Positions 8,349 through 17,426 of a DNA stretch of 51,115 nt are shown here, in pieces (the stretch's first letter is position 1; every line of letters starts with the position of its first letter). Origin of the DNA: Oscillospiraceae bacterium. GTDB taxonomy: Bacteria > Bacillota > Clostridia > Oscillospirales > WRJC01. The DNA lies in NCBI GenBank assembly GCA_009780985.1, contig WQYZ01000006.1, positions 1 to 51,115 of the forward strand. The letters are read 5' to 3'. A program made the position numbers and the translations under genes. The notes beneath the pieces are model-generated. The model had not been told where the DNA came from, did not search any database, and was given only the letters and a program-made list of their open reading frames with translations.

Positions 8349-9038
8349 ATGGATAAAAATTACGCCTTATCGTTACCTTTAGCAAATGACTTCAACGCCT
8401 ATATTGACGCCGCCCTTAAAAGCAATGAAATCAGTAAAGACGAATGGTATGAATTAAACAACTTTTATTTTACAAAACTATATCTTTCAACGGACAATCC
8501 CCGCGCGCAGTCGGGGCACGGCGGCGACGAATATCATTATATTTTTGCGCATTTGCCGATTATAGAAGCGGTATATAAAAACGGGACGTTTTGTGACGTT
8601 GGGTGCGCTAACGGACATTTGATGGAAATGCTGTATAAATGGGGAGCCGCCGTCGGTTTTGACTTGCAGATGTATGGAGTTGACATATCGGAAGGACTGC
8701 TTGAATTGGCAAAAAAGAGACTTCCTCAATGGCATGACCGTTTTTTTCTCGGCAATGCGTTTTACTGGAAGCCTGAACATAAATTTGATTATATCCATAA
8801 TAGCGCAGACGTTCCGGTAAATGACAAGCGGAAGTATTACGAACACTTGATGGAAAACTATTTGGCTGACGGCGGAAGAATGATAGTTGGTCCGTATTGG
8901 TATGAAAACGAAGATACTGCCGAAAAACAAATAATTGACAATGTCGGTATGCCGCCGGCAGGTTACGCAATAAAAACACACTACAGTAAACCGGATATGC
9001 TGAGAAAAGTTATGTGGTTTGATAAAATTCAGGGGTAA
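8349..9038 (+). CDS. Class I SAM-dependent methyltransferase
   Basis: A 229-residue protein. Motif I is FCDVGCANGHLMEML near residue 80, followed by the acidic end of strand 2 in MYGVDISEGLLELAKKRL, then LGNAFYW and FDYIHNSADVPV. This is the Rossmann-like methyltransferase core. GAGGT precedes the ATG. It is followed four bases later by the Uma2 gene, so they are co-transcribed. The methyl acceptor is not evident. Confidence 0.8.
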   Translation: MDKNYALSLPLANDFNAYIDAALKSNEISKDEWYELNNFYFTKLYLSTDNPRAQSGHGGDEYHYIFAHLPIIEAVYKNGTFCDVGCANGHLMEMLYKWGAAVGFDLQMYGVDISEGLLELAKKRLPQWHDRFFLGNAFYWKPEHKFDYIHNSADVPVNDKRKYYEHLMENYLADGGRMIVGPYWYENEDTAEKQIIDNVGMPPAGYAIKTHYSKPDMLRKVMWFDKIQG

Positions 9039-9041
9039 TTT

Positions 9042-9728
9042 ATGAGTAATTTAGCGGAAGAAAAAAAATACACTTATAAAGATTATATAACATGGAACGA
9101 TAAAATACGCTACGAGCTGATAGACGGCGCAGCCTACGCTATGGCGAGTCCGTCACGGCTGCATCAAAAAATAAGCGGCGAACTGCACGGACGGTTATGG
9201 CAGTTTTTAAGAGGCAGAACCTGCGAAGTTTACAGCGCGCCTTTTGACGTCAGATTAAATTTCGCAGGTTTGGACGATATAGTTGTTCAGCCGGATATAC
9301 TTGTAGTTTGCGACGAATCAAAACATGACGGCAAAAGCGTTAAGGGCGCGCCGGATTTGATAATCGAAATACTCTCGCCCTATAATACGCGACATGATAC
9401 CGTTACAAAAACAAGATTATACAGGAGGGCGGGAGTCCGGGAATATTGGATAGTTGACCCGAATGAAAAGACCGTTCAGGTATGTATATTGGAAAACGGC
9501 AGATATATTGTGAGCGATTATAACGAAAATGACGTTGTTTCGGTTCACATTTTAGAAGGCTGTCAAATAAATCTGGCTGATATTTTTTATAATACCGTTG
9601 AATCGGCTGAATCGGAATATGACAGCGAATTTATAACTATGCAGAAAATAATTGAAGTTCTGAAAAAAAACGGAATAAATGATAATAAAATAGAACAAAT
9701 CATCAATTCCATAAATAATATAAAATAA
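9042..9728 (+). CDS. Uma2 family (DUF820) putative restriction-endonuclease-like protein
   Basis: A 228-residue protein of the Uma2/DUF820 family, a PD-(D/E)XK-fold group. Visible motifs are YELIDGAAYAMASPS near residue 25, VVQPDILVVCD near 85, GAPDLIIEILSP near 105 and YRRAGVREYWIVDP near 130. The D, E and K/R of the nuclease core all appear to be present. Family members are abundant in cyanobacteria and some Bacillota and mostly lack a proven role. It lies inside a sugar operon with no obvious partner, which suggests casual insertion rather than a dedicated function. Confidence 0.85.
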   Translation: MSNLAEEKKYTYKDYITWNDKIRYELIDGAAYAMASPSRLHQKISGELHGRLWQFLRGRTCEVYSAPFDVRLNFAGLDDIVVQPDILVVCDESKHDGKSVKGAPDLIIEILSPYNTRHDTVTKTRLYRRAGVREYWIVDPNEKTVQVCILENGRYIVSDYNENDVVSVHILEGCQINLADIFYNTVESAESEYDSEFITMQKIIEVLKKNGINDNKIEQIINSINNIK

Positions 9729-9745
9729 ATAGAGGGGAGTATTTT

Positions 9746-10603
9746 ATGCCTGTTAAATTAAGCGGGTTTGCCGACGAAATCAGCGACAATTTTGTAGAAC
9801 AACTGGAGGGGTTGAAAGCAAACGAAATAGAATATATCGAAGTGCGGGGAGTGAACGGGAAAAGTATAAGCGTATTAAATCAGGAAGAACTCGACGAAGC
9901 TAAAAAACTTCTGGAGCAGTATAATATAAAAGTGTCTTCTATCGGCTCGCCTATCGGAAAAGTCAGGATAACGGACGATTTTGACGAACACCTGAGAGTG
10001 TTTGACAATGTTATGAACGCGGCTTTGACATTGGAGACAAAATATATACGCATATTCAGCTTTTTTGTACCCGCAAATTATCATCTGAAATACAGAGACG
10101 ACGTTTTGTACAGGCTCGGAGTAATGGCAGATAAAGCGGCGCAGAAAAATTTGATTCTGTGCCATGAAAACGAGAGGGATATCTACGGCGAATCGCCGGA
10201 AATGTGCCTTGATTTAATGACGCATTTCAACGGCGCGATAAAATTTATCTTCGACCCGGCAAATTTTATCGTCGGAAAATTCACTCCGTATCCCGACGCG
10301 TATAATATGCTCGCGGACTATATAGAATACCTGCACATCAAAGACGCGGACGACACCGGGATTGTCCCGGCAGGACAAGGAACAGGCAAAATAAAAGAAA
10401 TCCTGTCCGACCTGATTTTAAAGAGAAATTTCGATAATTTCCTGTCTGTTGAACCGCATTTATCCGTATTTACCGGACTTGATAAATTAGAGGGCGGGGA
10501 AAATAAACTCGTGAAAAACAAGTTTAAATCAAAAGAAGAAGCGTTCGCCGCAGCTTCAAATGCTCTGAAAAAAATATTGAAAGAAATTTATGATAAAAAA
10601 TAA
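9746..10603 (+). CDS. Sugar phosphate isomerase/epimerase, second TIM-barrel paralogue
   Basis: A 285-residue xylose-isomerase-like TIM barrel. Blocks include LSGFADEISDNF at the start, IEYIEVRGVNGK near residue 30, LCHENERDIYG near 140, FIFDPANFIVG near 170, YLHIKDAD near 195 and LSVEPHL near 235. The E/H/D/E metal ligands are in place. The GAGGGGAG ribosome binding site is strong. It precedes a solute-binding lipoprotein by 16 bases. Likely an epimerase or isomerase acting on an imported sugar derivative; substrate unknown. Confidence 0.85.
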   Translation: MPVKLSGFADEISDNFVEQLEGLKANEIEYIEVRGVNGKSISVLNQEELDEAKKLLEQYNIKVSSIGSPIGKVRITDDFDEHLRVFDNVMNAALTLETKYIRIFSFFVPANYHLKYRDDVLYRLGVMADKAAQKNLILCHENERDIYGESPEMCLDLMTHFNGAIKFIFDPANFIVGKFTPYPDAYNMLADYIEYLHIKDADDTGIVPAGQGTGKIKEILSDLILKRNFDNFLSVEPHLSVFTGLDKLEGGENKLVKNKFKSKEEAFAAASNALKKILKEIYDKK

Positions 10604-10619
10604 ATACGCGAGGTATTTT

Positions 10620-12140
10620 ATGAAAAAAATGAACTTTAAAAAATTTGCCGCACTATTTTTAATAATCGGTTTCTGTATTTCCATGATTTTTTCGTGTTCA
10701 AGCAGTAATAATAATCAGACTCAAAACCAAAACAATAATGCCGGCGCTGACGGCAGTCAGAACAACCCGGAGCAAAGCGCCGGCGTTTCAGCGGGAACCA
10801 CGATGCCGCCGCATGACATGCCCCAAAAAGACTACAACGGATATAATTTCAATTTTCTTGACAGAAATTATGACGGCAACGGATACTGGGGCGAATACGA
10901 TATATCAGCCGAATCCGAAAACGGCGACCCAATTAACGACGCCGTTTTCAAGAGAAACAGCATAATTGAGGACAGGTATAATATAAAAATAGCTGAAAAA
11001 CAGAGCTCAAACGTCAGCGGGGACGCGAAAAAGGTCATTCTTGCCGGAACTCATGAGTATGACGTAATTATGCCCGGTCTTAACGATATCGCTCCTCTTG
11101 CCACGCAGGGATATTTATTGGACGCAAAATCCCAGCTACCCTATCTGCAGCTTGACATGCCATGGTGGGATCAGCGAGCAAACCAGATGCTGACTATGGG
11201 AAACAGGCTGTATTTTCTGATAGGCGATATGACGCTCCAGGTAAACGACGCGACATGGGTCATAATGTTCAACAAAAAAGTCGCGGAACAGTATGATATG
11301 GGCGATTTATATTCTTACGTAAAAGATGACAACTGGAACTTCAATACATATTTCGGGCTTATCAAGCAGGTTTCGAAAGATTTGAACGGCGACGGTAAAA
11401 TCGGTTTTGACGACCAGGTGGGTCTTTTGACGGATAACGGGGCAAAAACAATAATGGTATATAACACCGGCGTGATGGTTGCAAAAAAAGACGCGAACGA
11501 CCTGCCGTATTTGGCTCTGAATGACGAAAAAACGATAACCGCCGCCCAACAGGTGTTCGACGTGCTTAAAGACAAAACTGTATGCATCAACGCCAACACA
11601 GACCTGTCTTCAATTAAAGACCCGTGGACCGACGGGGTAAATAAGATGTTTCAGGAAGACAGAGGATTATTTTACATGCTCAGTCTGACGGTTATGAATA
11701 AAATGAGGGGGATGGAGAGCGATTTCGGAGTTCTGCCTTTCCCGAAGCTCGACAGCACTCAGACAGAATATTATCACACGGTTCAAGCCTCTACGGCAGC
11801 CTGTATGGTTCTGCCGAATACGACTCCGGACCCTGAAATGGCTTCAATAATACTCGAAGATATGAACTACGAATCGACCAATACAGTCCGCCATGCATAT
11901 TATGACATCACAATAACAAACAAGACAATCCGCGACGAAGAATCCGCGCAAATGCTTGATTTGATATTCAGCACAAGAATGTATGACTTGGGATTTATCT
12001 TTAACTGGGGCAATATAGGCTATCTGCTTGAATCCGTATATCCAGACGCCGGAACATTTACTTCAAAATACGAGAAAGCCGCTCCTGCGGCTCAGGCGGC
12101 GTTGGATAAAACGATAACCGCGGTAAATAGTATTTCGTGA
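10620..12140 (+). CDS. Extracellular solute-binding lipoprotein (ABC sugar-uptake type)
   Basis: About 506 residues. A signal peptide ends in a lipobox-like IFSC near residue 26, followed by an N/Q/S-rich linker. I start at 10620, where GAGG lies upstream. Then come YNGYNFNFLDRN and DPINDAVFKRNSIIEDRYNI, a pattern shared with the second binding protein at 29958, and a calcium-loop-like DLNGDGKIGFDDQ near residue 255. It probably binds an oligosaccharide outside the cell. No permease or ATPase gene lies in this window, so its transporter partner must be elsewhere. Position just before rhaB suggests a rhamnose-containing glycan as ligand. Confidence 0.85.
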   Translation: MKKMNFKKFAALFLIIGFCISMIFSCSSSNNNQTQNQNNNAGADGSQNNPEQSAGVSAGTTMPPHDMPQKDYNGYNFNFLDRNYDGNGYWGEYDISAESENGDPINDAVFKRNSIIEDRYNIKIAEKQSSNVSGDAKKVILAGTHEYDVIMPGLNDIAPLATQGYLLDAKSQLPYLQLDMPWWDQRANQMLTMGNRLYFLIGDMTLQVNDATWVIMFNKKVAEQYDMGDLYSYVKDDNWNFNTYFGLIKQVSKDLNGDGKIGFDDQVGLLTDNGAKTIMVYNTGVMVAKKDANDLPYLALNDEKTITAAQQVFDVLKDKTVCINANTDLSSIKDPWTDGVNKMFQEDRGLFYMLSLTVMNKMRGMESDFGVLPFPKLDSTQTEYYHTVQASTAACMVLPNTTPDPEMASIILEDMNYESTNTVRHAYYDITITNKTIRDEESAQMLDLIFSTRMYDLGFIFNWGNIGYLLESVYPDAGTFTSKYEKAAPAAQAALDKTITAVNSIS

Positions 12141-12185
12141 TATTAGGATAAATCATAAAATTTTTTAAGAAAGGACACAAAAATT

Positions 12186-13664
12186 ATGTCTAAATTAAAA
12201 ATGCTCGCAATCGACCTCGGAGCTTCAAGCGGACGGGGGATAATCGGTGAATTCGACGGGAAAAAACTCTCTCTCAGGGAAAATCACAGGTTTGAAAATA
12301 ATCCTGTGCTTGTAAACGGTTCTTTTCTGTGGGATATTCTGAGGATATTTCACGAGATAAAAAACTCGGTAAGAAACTGCGTAATTTCCGACGATAAAGA
12401 CATAAAGACAATCGGAATCGACACATGGGGAGTGGACTTCGGACTTTTGGATAAAACCGGCAAACTGATTGAAAATCCGTACAGCTACAGAGACAGGCGC
12501 ACAGACGATATTTATATCGAAGCGTACAAAAGAATCTCCAAAGATAAATTATATAATATAACCGGACTGCAGTATCTACAATTTAACACAATATTCCAGT
12601 TGCTTGCTCTGTCTATGCACAGACCCCACGTTTTTGACAACGCCGAGACTTTGCTTATGACCCCGGATTTGCTGAACTATTTTCTCACAGGCATAAAAAA
12701 GACTGAGTATACGATAGCCTCTACTACGGCTTTACTCGACGCAAAAAAAAGGACGTGGGAAAAAGAGCTTTTCGCTCCAATGGGAATACCGGAAAAACTG
12801 TTCACGGAAATCGTTCAGCCGGGAAATATTCTCGGCGGACTTCTTCCCGAAGTACTGGAAGACGTCGGGGATATTGAAGCCAAAGTAGTAAACGTCGCCG
12901 GACACGACACAGGTTCCGCAATCGCGGCAGTACCGGCTAAGAGTGAGAATTTTGTATATATAAGCTCCGGCACATGGTCGCTGATGGGAACGGAATCAAA
13001 AGAGCCCATCATCAACGAAAAATCCGCTCTGTACGATTTCACAAATGAGGGCGGCGTAAACGGAACAATCAGAGCTCTGCGCAATGTCATGGGATTATGG
13101 CTCGAACAGGAGTCAAAACGCCAGTGGGAGAGAGAGGGCGATAAGACGACATTTAACGAACTTTCTGAAATGGCGGTGAAATGCGAGCCGTGCAAAAGTC
13201 TGATAAACGTGGATTTGCCTGAATTTTTGGCTCCGGGCAATATACCGGAGAGAATACGCGGTTTCTGCAAAAAGACAGAACAGTATGTCCCGCAGACAAA
13301 AGGCGAGATTATCCGTTGTATCTTTGACAGTTTAGCTCTGACATACAAACGCACGCTCTCACAGATTAATGAATTGCAGGGCATTAAAGCCCAGTATATT
13401 AACATAGTCGGCGGCGGGACAAAAGAATCCGTGTTGTGCCAGTTTACGGCTGACGCCTGCGGAATCCCGGTTTATGCCGGACCTGTCGAGGCTACGGCAA
13501 TCGGCAATATAGCCGTGCAGATGATGTCGCAGAAAGAAATATCAAGCCTGCGGGAGGCGCGCGAAATAATCGCAAACTCATTTGACGTCGTGCGTTATGA
13601 ACCGGAAGATACGGCAATGTGGGACGACGCATATGAGCGATATGAGAAGTTGCTTGGTGTGTAG
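12186..13664 (+). CDS. rhaB: Rhamnulokinase
   Basis: A 492-residue FGGY-family kinase that phosphorylates L-rhamnulose to L-rhamnulose 1-phosphate. The N-terminal phosphate loop is AIDLGASSGRGIIGEF. GIDTWGVDFGLLD and YRDRRTDD follow, then GHDTGSAIAAVP and YISSGTWSLMGTE, typical of RhaB. The C-terminal IVGGGTKESVLCQFTADACG is the adenosine-site block. AAAGGA lies upstream of the ATG. Together with rhaA 630 bases downstream it gives the first two steps of L-rhamnose breakdown; no rhamnulose-1-phosphate aldolase is in the window. Confidence 0.93.
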   Translation: MSKLKMLAIDLGASSGRGIIGEFDGKKLSLRENHRFENNPVLVNGSFLWDILRIFHEIKNSVRNCVISDDKDIKTIGIDTWGVDFGLLDKTGKLIENPYSYRDRRTDDIYIEAYKRISKDKLYNITGLQYLQFNTIFQLLALSMHRPHVFDNAETLLMTPDLLNYFLTGIKKTEYTIASTTALLDAKKRTWEKELFAPMGIPEKLFTEIVQPGNILGGLLPEVLEDVGDIEAKVVNVAGHDTGSAIAAVPAKSENFVYISSGTWSLMGTESKEPIINEKSALYDFTNEGGVNGTIRALRNVMGLWLEQESKRQWEREGDKTTFNELSEMAVKCEPCKSLINVDLPEFLAPGNIPERIRGFCKKTEQYVPQTKGEIIRCIFDSLALTYKRTLSQINELQGIKAQYINIVGGGTKESVLCQFTADACGIPVYAGPVEATAIGNIAVQMMSQKEISSLREAREIIANSFDVVRYEPEDTAMWDDAYERYEKLLGV

Positions 13665-13697
13665 AAATTTTATATTTTTAATGAAGGGAATTTAATT

Positions 13698-14252
13698 ATG
13701 AAAATCCTAAATTTTTTGGTCAGTTTTCTTATTGTTATAGTCGGCAGCATACTTATTAACATAATATATAGCAGAATTAATAAAGGCGTCATTAAGGCAG
13801 AAAAGAATATGGATGAAAATCATTTTGTAATTCACAAATCGAAATTTAATATGTGGCTTTTGACAATATGCATGATATTATTAGGCGTTTGCAGTATTCT
13901 ATTTTTAACTGATCCAAATTATACTACGATGTGGTGGGTATTAATAGCTGTTCTTTGTTTTCTTCTGGCGGCATTTATTGTTTTATATTTTACATTATGG
14001 GAAATAAGAGTGAACGGTAATGAAATTCGCTATACTACTTTATTAAGGCGACCCAAAACATTTACTTTTGCTTCCGTTAAAAAAGTAAAAATTAAAGACA
14101 AATCGCTATACCGCTCTATTACTTTTTACTCCGGGACTAAAAAACTTCTGTCTATAGATTCCAGTTGTAAAGGCTACAATATATTTATGGCTCGTCTGAG
14201 GCAAGAACCTGTTGAATTCTTCAAAGCACTTACGCCCATTATAAACAGATAA
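13698..14252 (+). CDS. Small membrane protein with bacterial PH-like C-terminal domain
   Basis: A 184-residue protein. A hydrophobic N-terminal helix (about 4-24) is followed by a charged stretch and then two transmembrane helices (about 53-72 and 79-100). The last 80 residues (WEIRVNGNEIRYTTLLRRPKTFTFASVKKVKIKD, here in two parts: WEIRVNGNEIRYTTLLRR, then FTFASVKKVKIKD) look like the small beta-barrel of bacterial PH-type domains. AAGGGA precedes the ATG. It is wedged between rhaB and rhaA, with no evident metabolic role. Confidence 0.6.
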   Translation: MKILNFLVSFLIVIVGSILINIIYSRINKGVIKAEKNMDENHFVIHKSKFNMWLLTICMILLGVCSILFLTDPNYTTMWWVLIAVLCFLLAAFIVLYFTLWEIRVNGNEIRYTTLLRRPKTFTFASVKKVKIKDKSLYRSITFYSGTKKLLSIDSSCKGYNIFMARLRQEPVEFFKALTPIINR

Positions 14253-14294
14253 CGAAATATAAATTTATATAAAATAATTAAGGAGAAGAAAATT

Positions 14295-15551
14295 ATGACT
14301 ACGCAAAAATCATATGAAACCGCAAAAGAAATCTACGCGAGTCTTGGGGTCGATACGGACAAAGCCATAGAAGCGATGAAAAAATTCACGCTGTCTATTC
14401 ACTGCTGGCAGGGTGACGATGTCGGAGGTTTTGAAAATTCCGGCGCAAGTCTTGACGGCGGTCTTGCCGCGACTGGCAATTATCCCGGAAAAGCGAGAAA
14501 CGCCAATGAACTGCGAGGCGATATGACAAAAGCCTTCGAGTTTATCCCCGGACTGAAAAAAGCGAATATTCACGCAATGTATTTGGAGGCTGATAAAAAA
14601 GTTGACAGGGATGAAATCGAGCCGAAACATTTTGACGGCTGGGTAAATTGGGCAAAAGAACAAAAAATCGGGATCGACTTTAATCCCACTTATTTCTCGC
14701 ATCCAAAAGCCGCGGACGGTTTTACACTGTCAAGCGCAGACGAGGGAATTCGGCAGTTCTGGGTTGAACATACAAAAAGATGCCGTAAAATCTCCGAATA
14801 TATCGGTATTCAAACCGGCGTACGCTCTATAAACAATATCTGGATTCCCGATGGATTCAAAGATATAACTATCGATAAAACCGCTCCTCGCGAAAGACTG
14901 ATGCGTTCCCTTGATGAATCTATTGCCGAAATGCTCAATCCGATCGCAACGGTTGACGCAGTAGAAAGCAAACTGTTCGGCATAGGCAGCGAATCGTATG
15001 TCGTAGGCTCGCATGAGTTTTACATGGGCTACGTCATGAAAAACAAGCAGTTGTTATTGACCCTCGACGCCGGACATTATCATCCTATGGAAATGATTTC
15101 GTCCAAGATTTCGACGCTTATGCTGTTTATAGTCCAGATGCTTCTGCACGTATCGCGCCCGGTAAGATGGGACAGCGACCATGTTGTAATTATGGACGAC
15201 GAACTGCTCGCAATCTGTCAGGAGATAGTCAGAGGCAATTACGATTACAGAATGAATGTCGCGCTCGATTACTTCGACGCTTCTATCAACAGAATTGCGG
15301 CATGGGTTATCGGTTCAAGAAACACTATGAAAACAATGCTGAGAGCGTATTTGGAGCCGTATGAACTCCTGAAAAAAGCCGAAGCGGACGGCGATTTGAC
15401 GACAAGACTTGCGATAACCGAAGAACTGAAATCATATCCGTTCCAAGCTGTATGGGATTATTACTGCGAAATAAACAATGTTCCGGTGAGAGATAAATGG
15501 CTTGCCGAAGTGAAAGATTATGAGAAAAATGTTTTATCGAAGAGAAATTAA
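14295..15551 (+). CDS. rhaA: L-rhamnose isomerase
   Basis: A 418-residue protein of the usual RhaA length; it interconverts L-rhamnose and L-rhamnulose using Mn2+. Recognisable blocks are SIHCWQGDDVGGFE near residue 33, GNYPGKARNANELRGDM near 67, GIDFNPTYFSHPKA near 125, LFGIGSESYVVGSHEFY near 225, LTLDAGHYHPME near 258 and RWDSDHVV near 290. The H, D and E metal ligands fall in the last blocks. GGAG precedes the ATG. The apbE gene starts 32 bases before its stop. Confidence 0.94.
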   Translation: MTTQKSYETAKEIYASLGVDTDKAIEAMKKFTLSIHCWQGDDVGGFENSGASLDGGLAATGNYPGKARNANELRGDMTKAFEFIPGLKKANIHAMYLEADKKVDRDEIEPKHFDGWVNWAKEQKIGIDFNPTYFSHPKAADGFTLSSADEGIRQFWVEHTKRCRKISEYIGIQTGVRSINNIWIPDGFKDITIDKTAPRERLMRSLDESIAEMLNPIATVDAVESKLFGIGSESYVVGSHEFYMGYVMKNKQLLLTLDAGHYHPMEMISSKISTLMLFIVQMLLHVSRPVRWDSDHVVIMDDELLAICQEIVRGNYDYRMNVALDYFDASINRIAAWVIGSRNTMKTMLRAYLEPYELLKKAEADGDLTTRLAITEELKSYPFQAVWDYYCEINNVPVRDKWLAEVKDYEKNVLSKRN

Positions 15552-16701
15552 AAAATTTTTGTGCGCAGTCTTAATTTTATGTTTGTCAATTCTCCCCTCA
15601 TGTTCTGGCATATCAGTCCAGGACGAGAGTTTTCTCGCTATGGATACAATGGCGGAATCCACCGTTATAACGACAAGCGACAGTCTCGGCAAAGAGATAA
15701 ACCAAAATATAAAAGACATATGCGGCGAAGTCGAGGGCAGAATATCGAATACAATCGAAACAGGCGAGATTTTTAAAATAAACGAATTTTTAAAAACTAC
15801 AGACCATACGTCGGCTTATCCGATTTCAAAAGAAACCGCAGATTTGCTAAATCTTGCGCAATATATGCGGACGCAGACAAACGGCGCGTTTAACCCGTCT
15901 CTCGGAGAAATAATCGATTTGTGGGATATAAACGACCCCAACCCGGACGCGGTGCATAAACTCCCTGAAAAAAATGCTTTCGATGTCGCACTTGCAAAGA
16001 TTCAGACACCGTTTTCACTTTACGAAATATATCAAAACAGCGATGAATATTCAATAGCGGGAAATATACCCAAATCGCCGAAAATAGATTTGGGCGGCAT
16101 CGGCAAAGGCTACGCGCTTGACTGCATAGACGATTATTTAGTCGGCGAACAGAGTTTGCAGAACGCGCTTGTATCTTTCAGCAGTTCCGTTCTGGCTCTC
16201 GGCAAAAACAAGTCCGGGGATTTATGGACAATCGGCATAAAAGACCCTGTAAATCCCGACAAAATCTGCGGATATGTCAGTGCGACCGATAAAGTCATAT
16301 CAGTTTCGGGAGGATATGAGCGGTATATAACGATAATCGATGATAAAACTGGAAAGAGCAAGAATTACTGTCACATAATCGACCCTGACACAGGCTATCC
16401 CGTCGATAACGATTTGCTTTGCGTCGTCGTCGTGATGAGTGCAAAATCCATAAAGCAGTCGGTGGACATTCAGGACAGATATAAAAACAGCGGCGCGATT
16501 TCAGACGCTTTATCGACCGCGCTGTATGTCATGGGAAAAGATAAAGCCATAGAGTTTTACAACAAAGTCGATTATAAAAACAATCCGCAGATGGATTTCG
16601 ACATGATTTTATTTGTCAAAAACGACAGCGTGCCGAGAGGTTACGATATACTGACGCTGAATGTGATGTTCACTGAAATTGACGAGAGCAGCCAGTCATA
16701 A
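15520..16701 (+). CDS. apbE: ApbE-family FAD:protein FMN transferase lipoprotein
   Basis: A 393-residue secreted flavin transferase that attaches FMN to threonine of target proteins outside the membrane. The N-terminal signal ends in SILPSC, a lipobox-like site. Family blocks are FLAMDTMAESTVI near residue 40, GAFNPSLGEIIDLW near 125, KIDLGGIGKGYALD near 187, VSVSGGYERY followed by HIIDPDTGYPVDND near 285, and ISDALSTALYVMG near 327 (Mg2+ site). It overlaps the rhaA end, with only a weak ribosome binding site, so it may depend on coupling. A second in-frame ATG lies at 15529. Its presence hints at flavin-based electron transfer such as Rnf or flavinylated reductases. Confidence 0.88.
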   Translation: MRKMFYRREIKKFLCAVLILCLSILPSCSGISVQDESFLAMDTMAESTVITTSDSLGKEINQNIKDICGEVEGRISNTIETGEIFKINEFLKTTDHTSAYPISKETADLLNLAQYMRTQTNGAFNPSLGEIIDLWDINDPNPDAVHKLPEKNAFDVALAKIQTPFSLYEIYQNSDEYSIAGNIPKSPKIDLGGIGKGYALDCIDDYLVGEQSLQNALVSFSSSVLALGKNKSGDLWTIGIKDPVNPDKICGYVSATDKVISVSGGYERYITIIDDKTGKSKNYCHIIDPDTGYPVDNDLLCVVVVMSAKSIKQSVDIQDRYKNSGAISDALSTALYVMGKDKAIEFYNKVDYKNNPQMDFDMILFVKNDSVPRGYDILTLNVMFTEIDESSQS

Positions 16702-16740
16702 AAATATACAACAGACCTTTTCTTAAAAGGAGTTTTAGTT

Positions 16741-17400
16741 ATGAAGCTAAAGGTATTTGCAATGACATTGATTTTGACGTTGTTATTGAATATTACTCTT
16801 ATTATGCCCGTTTCAGCAAATAATTTTACAGGCGATTATGGGAACACAGTATGGTATCAGGCGCTTATCAGATTGCTTGTCGATGATTTTCCGAGTCTGT
16901 TTGACAAAGCATATGTTAACGCAATACTTTCAAAAGGCGAGCCGCCCGTCAACTTTGCAGGCGATTATGACAGAATACCGTATAAATGTTATTTTTTCAA
17001 TCCCGGCGACGAGGCGAATAATGTTCTCGAAGCTTATGTTTTATGCTGGTCCGACTCCAACGAGGGATTCTTTTTCATGACATATAAGTATAATGAAGCG
17101 ACCGGCAAATATGAATTTGACGAACAGATTTGGACGGCTGCTTCTGTAAGTGATTCTGAAAAACTTAAAGTGTATTCCGGGATAAATGCTTCTGTAACAC
17201 CTCAATATGGTTTAATGAATTTAGACGATGATATAATTGATTATGCGCAAAATGTGTATAATACCGAGCATGGAATAAAAACTTCGCCTGAAACGGGAGA
17301 CGCCGTTGCATATTATTTCATAGAGTTGGCTGGAATTGCGGCGGTTATATTTTTAAGATTTAACTTGAATAAAAAGTACAAATATTTCAAAATTTATTAA
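16741..17400 (+). CDS. Secreted protein with SPETG-like C-terminal sorting signal
   Basis: A 219-residue protein. A signal peptide ends near VSAN at residue 27. The ectodomain has two GDY turns and several aromatic strands but no family I recognise. Near the C terminus SPETGD is followed by a hydrophobic helix and then the charged tail NKKYKYFKIY. That order (xPxTG, membrane span, basic tail) is the layout of sortase-processed surface proteins, with S in place of L as seen in some Clostridia. GGAG precedes the ATG. It is co-directional with apbE and fucI. Confidence 0.6.
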   Translation: MKLKVFAMTLILTLLLNITLIMPVSANNFTGDYGNTVWYQALIRLLVDDFPSLFDKAYVNAILSKGEPPVNFAGDYDRIPYKCYFFNPGDEANNVLEAYVLCWSDSNEGFFFMTYKYNEATGKYEFDEQIWTAASVSDSEKLKVYSGINASVTPQYGLMNLDDDIIDYAQNVYNTEHGIKTSPETGDAVAYYFIELAGIAAVIFLRFNLNKKYKYFKIY

Positions 17401-17426
17401 AATAAAAAGGAGCGAAATATAAACAT

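Noticed and set aside
8570-8790. Reading the 8349 gene as part of rhamnose metabolism
   Set aside because: Only the SAM-binding core is recognisable; nothing ties it to sugar chemistry except position.
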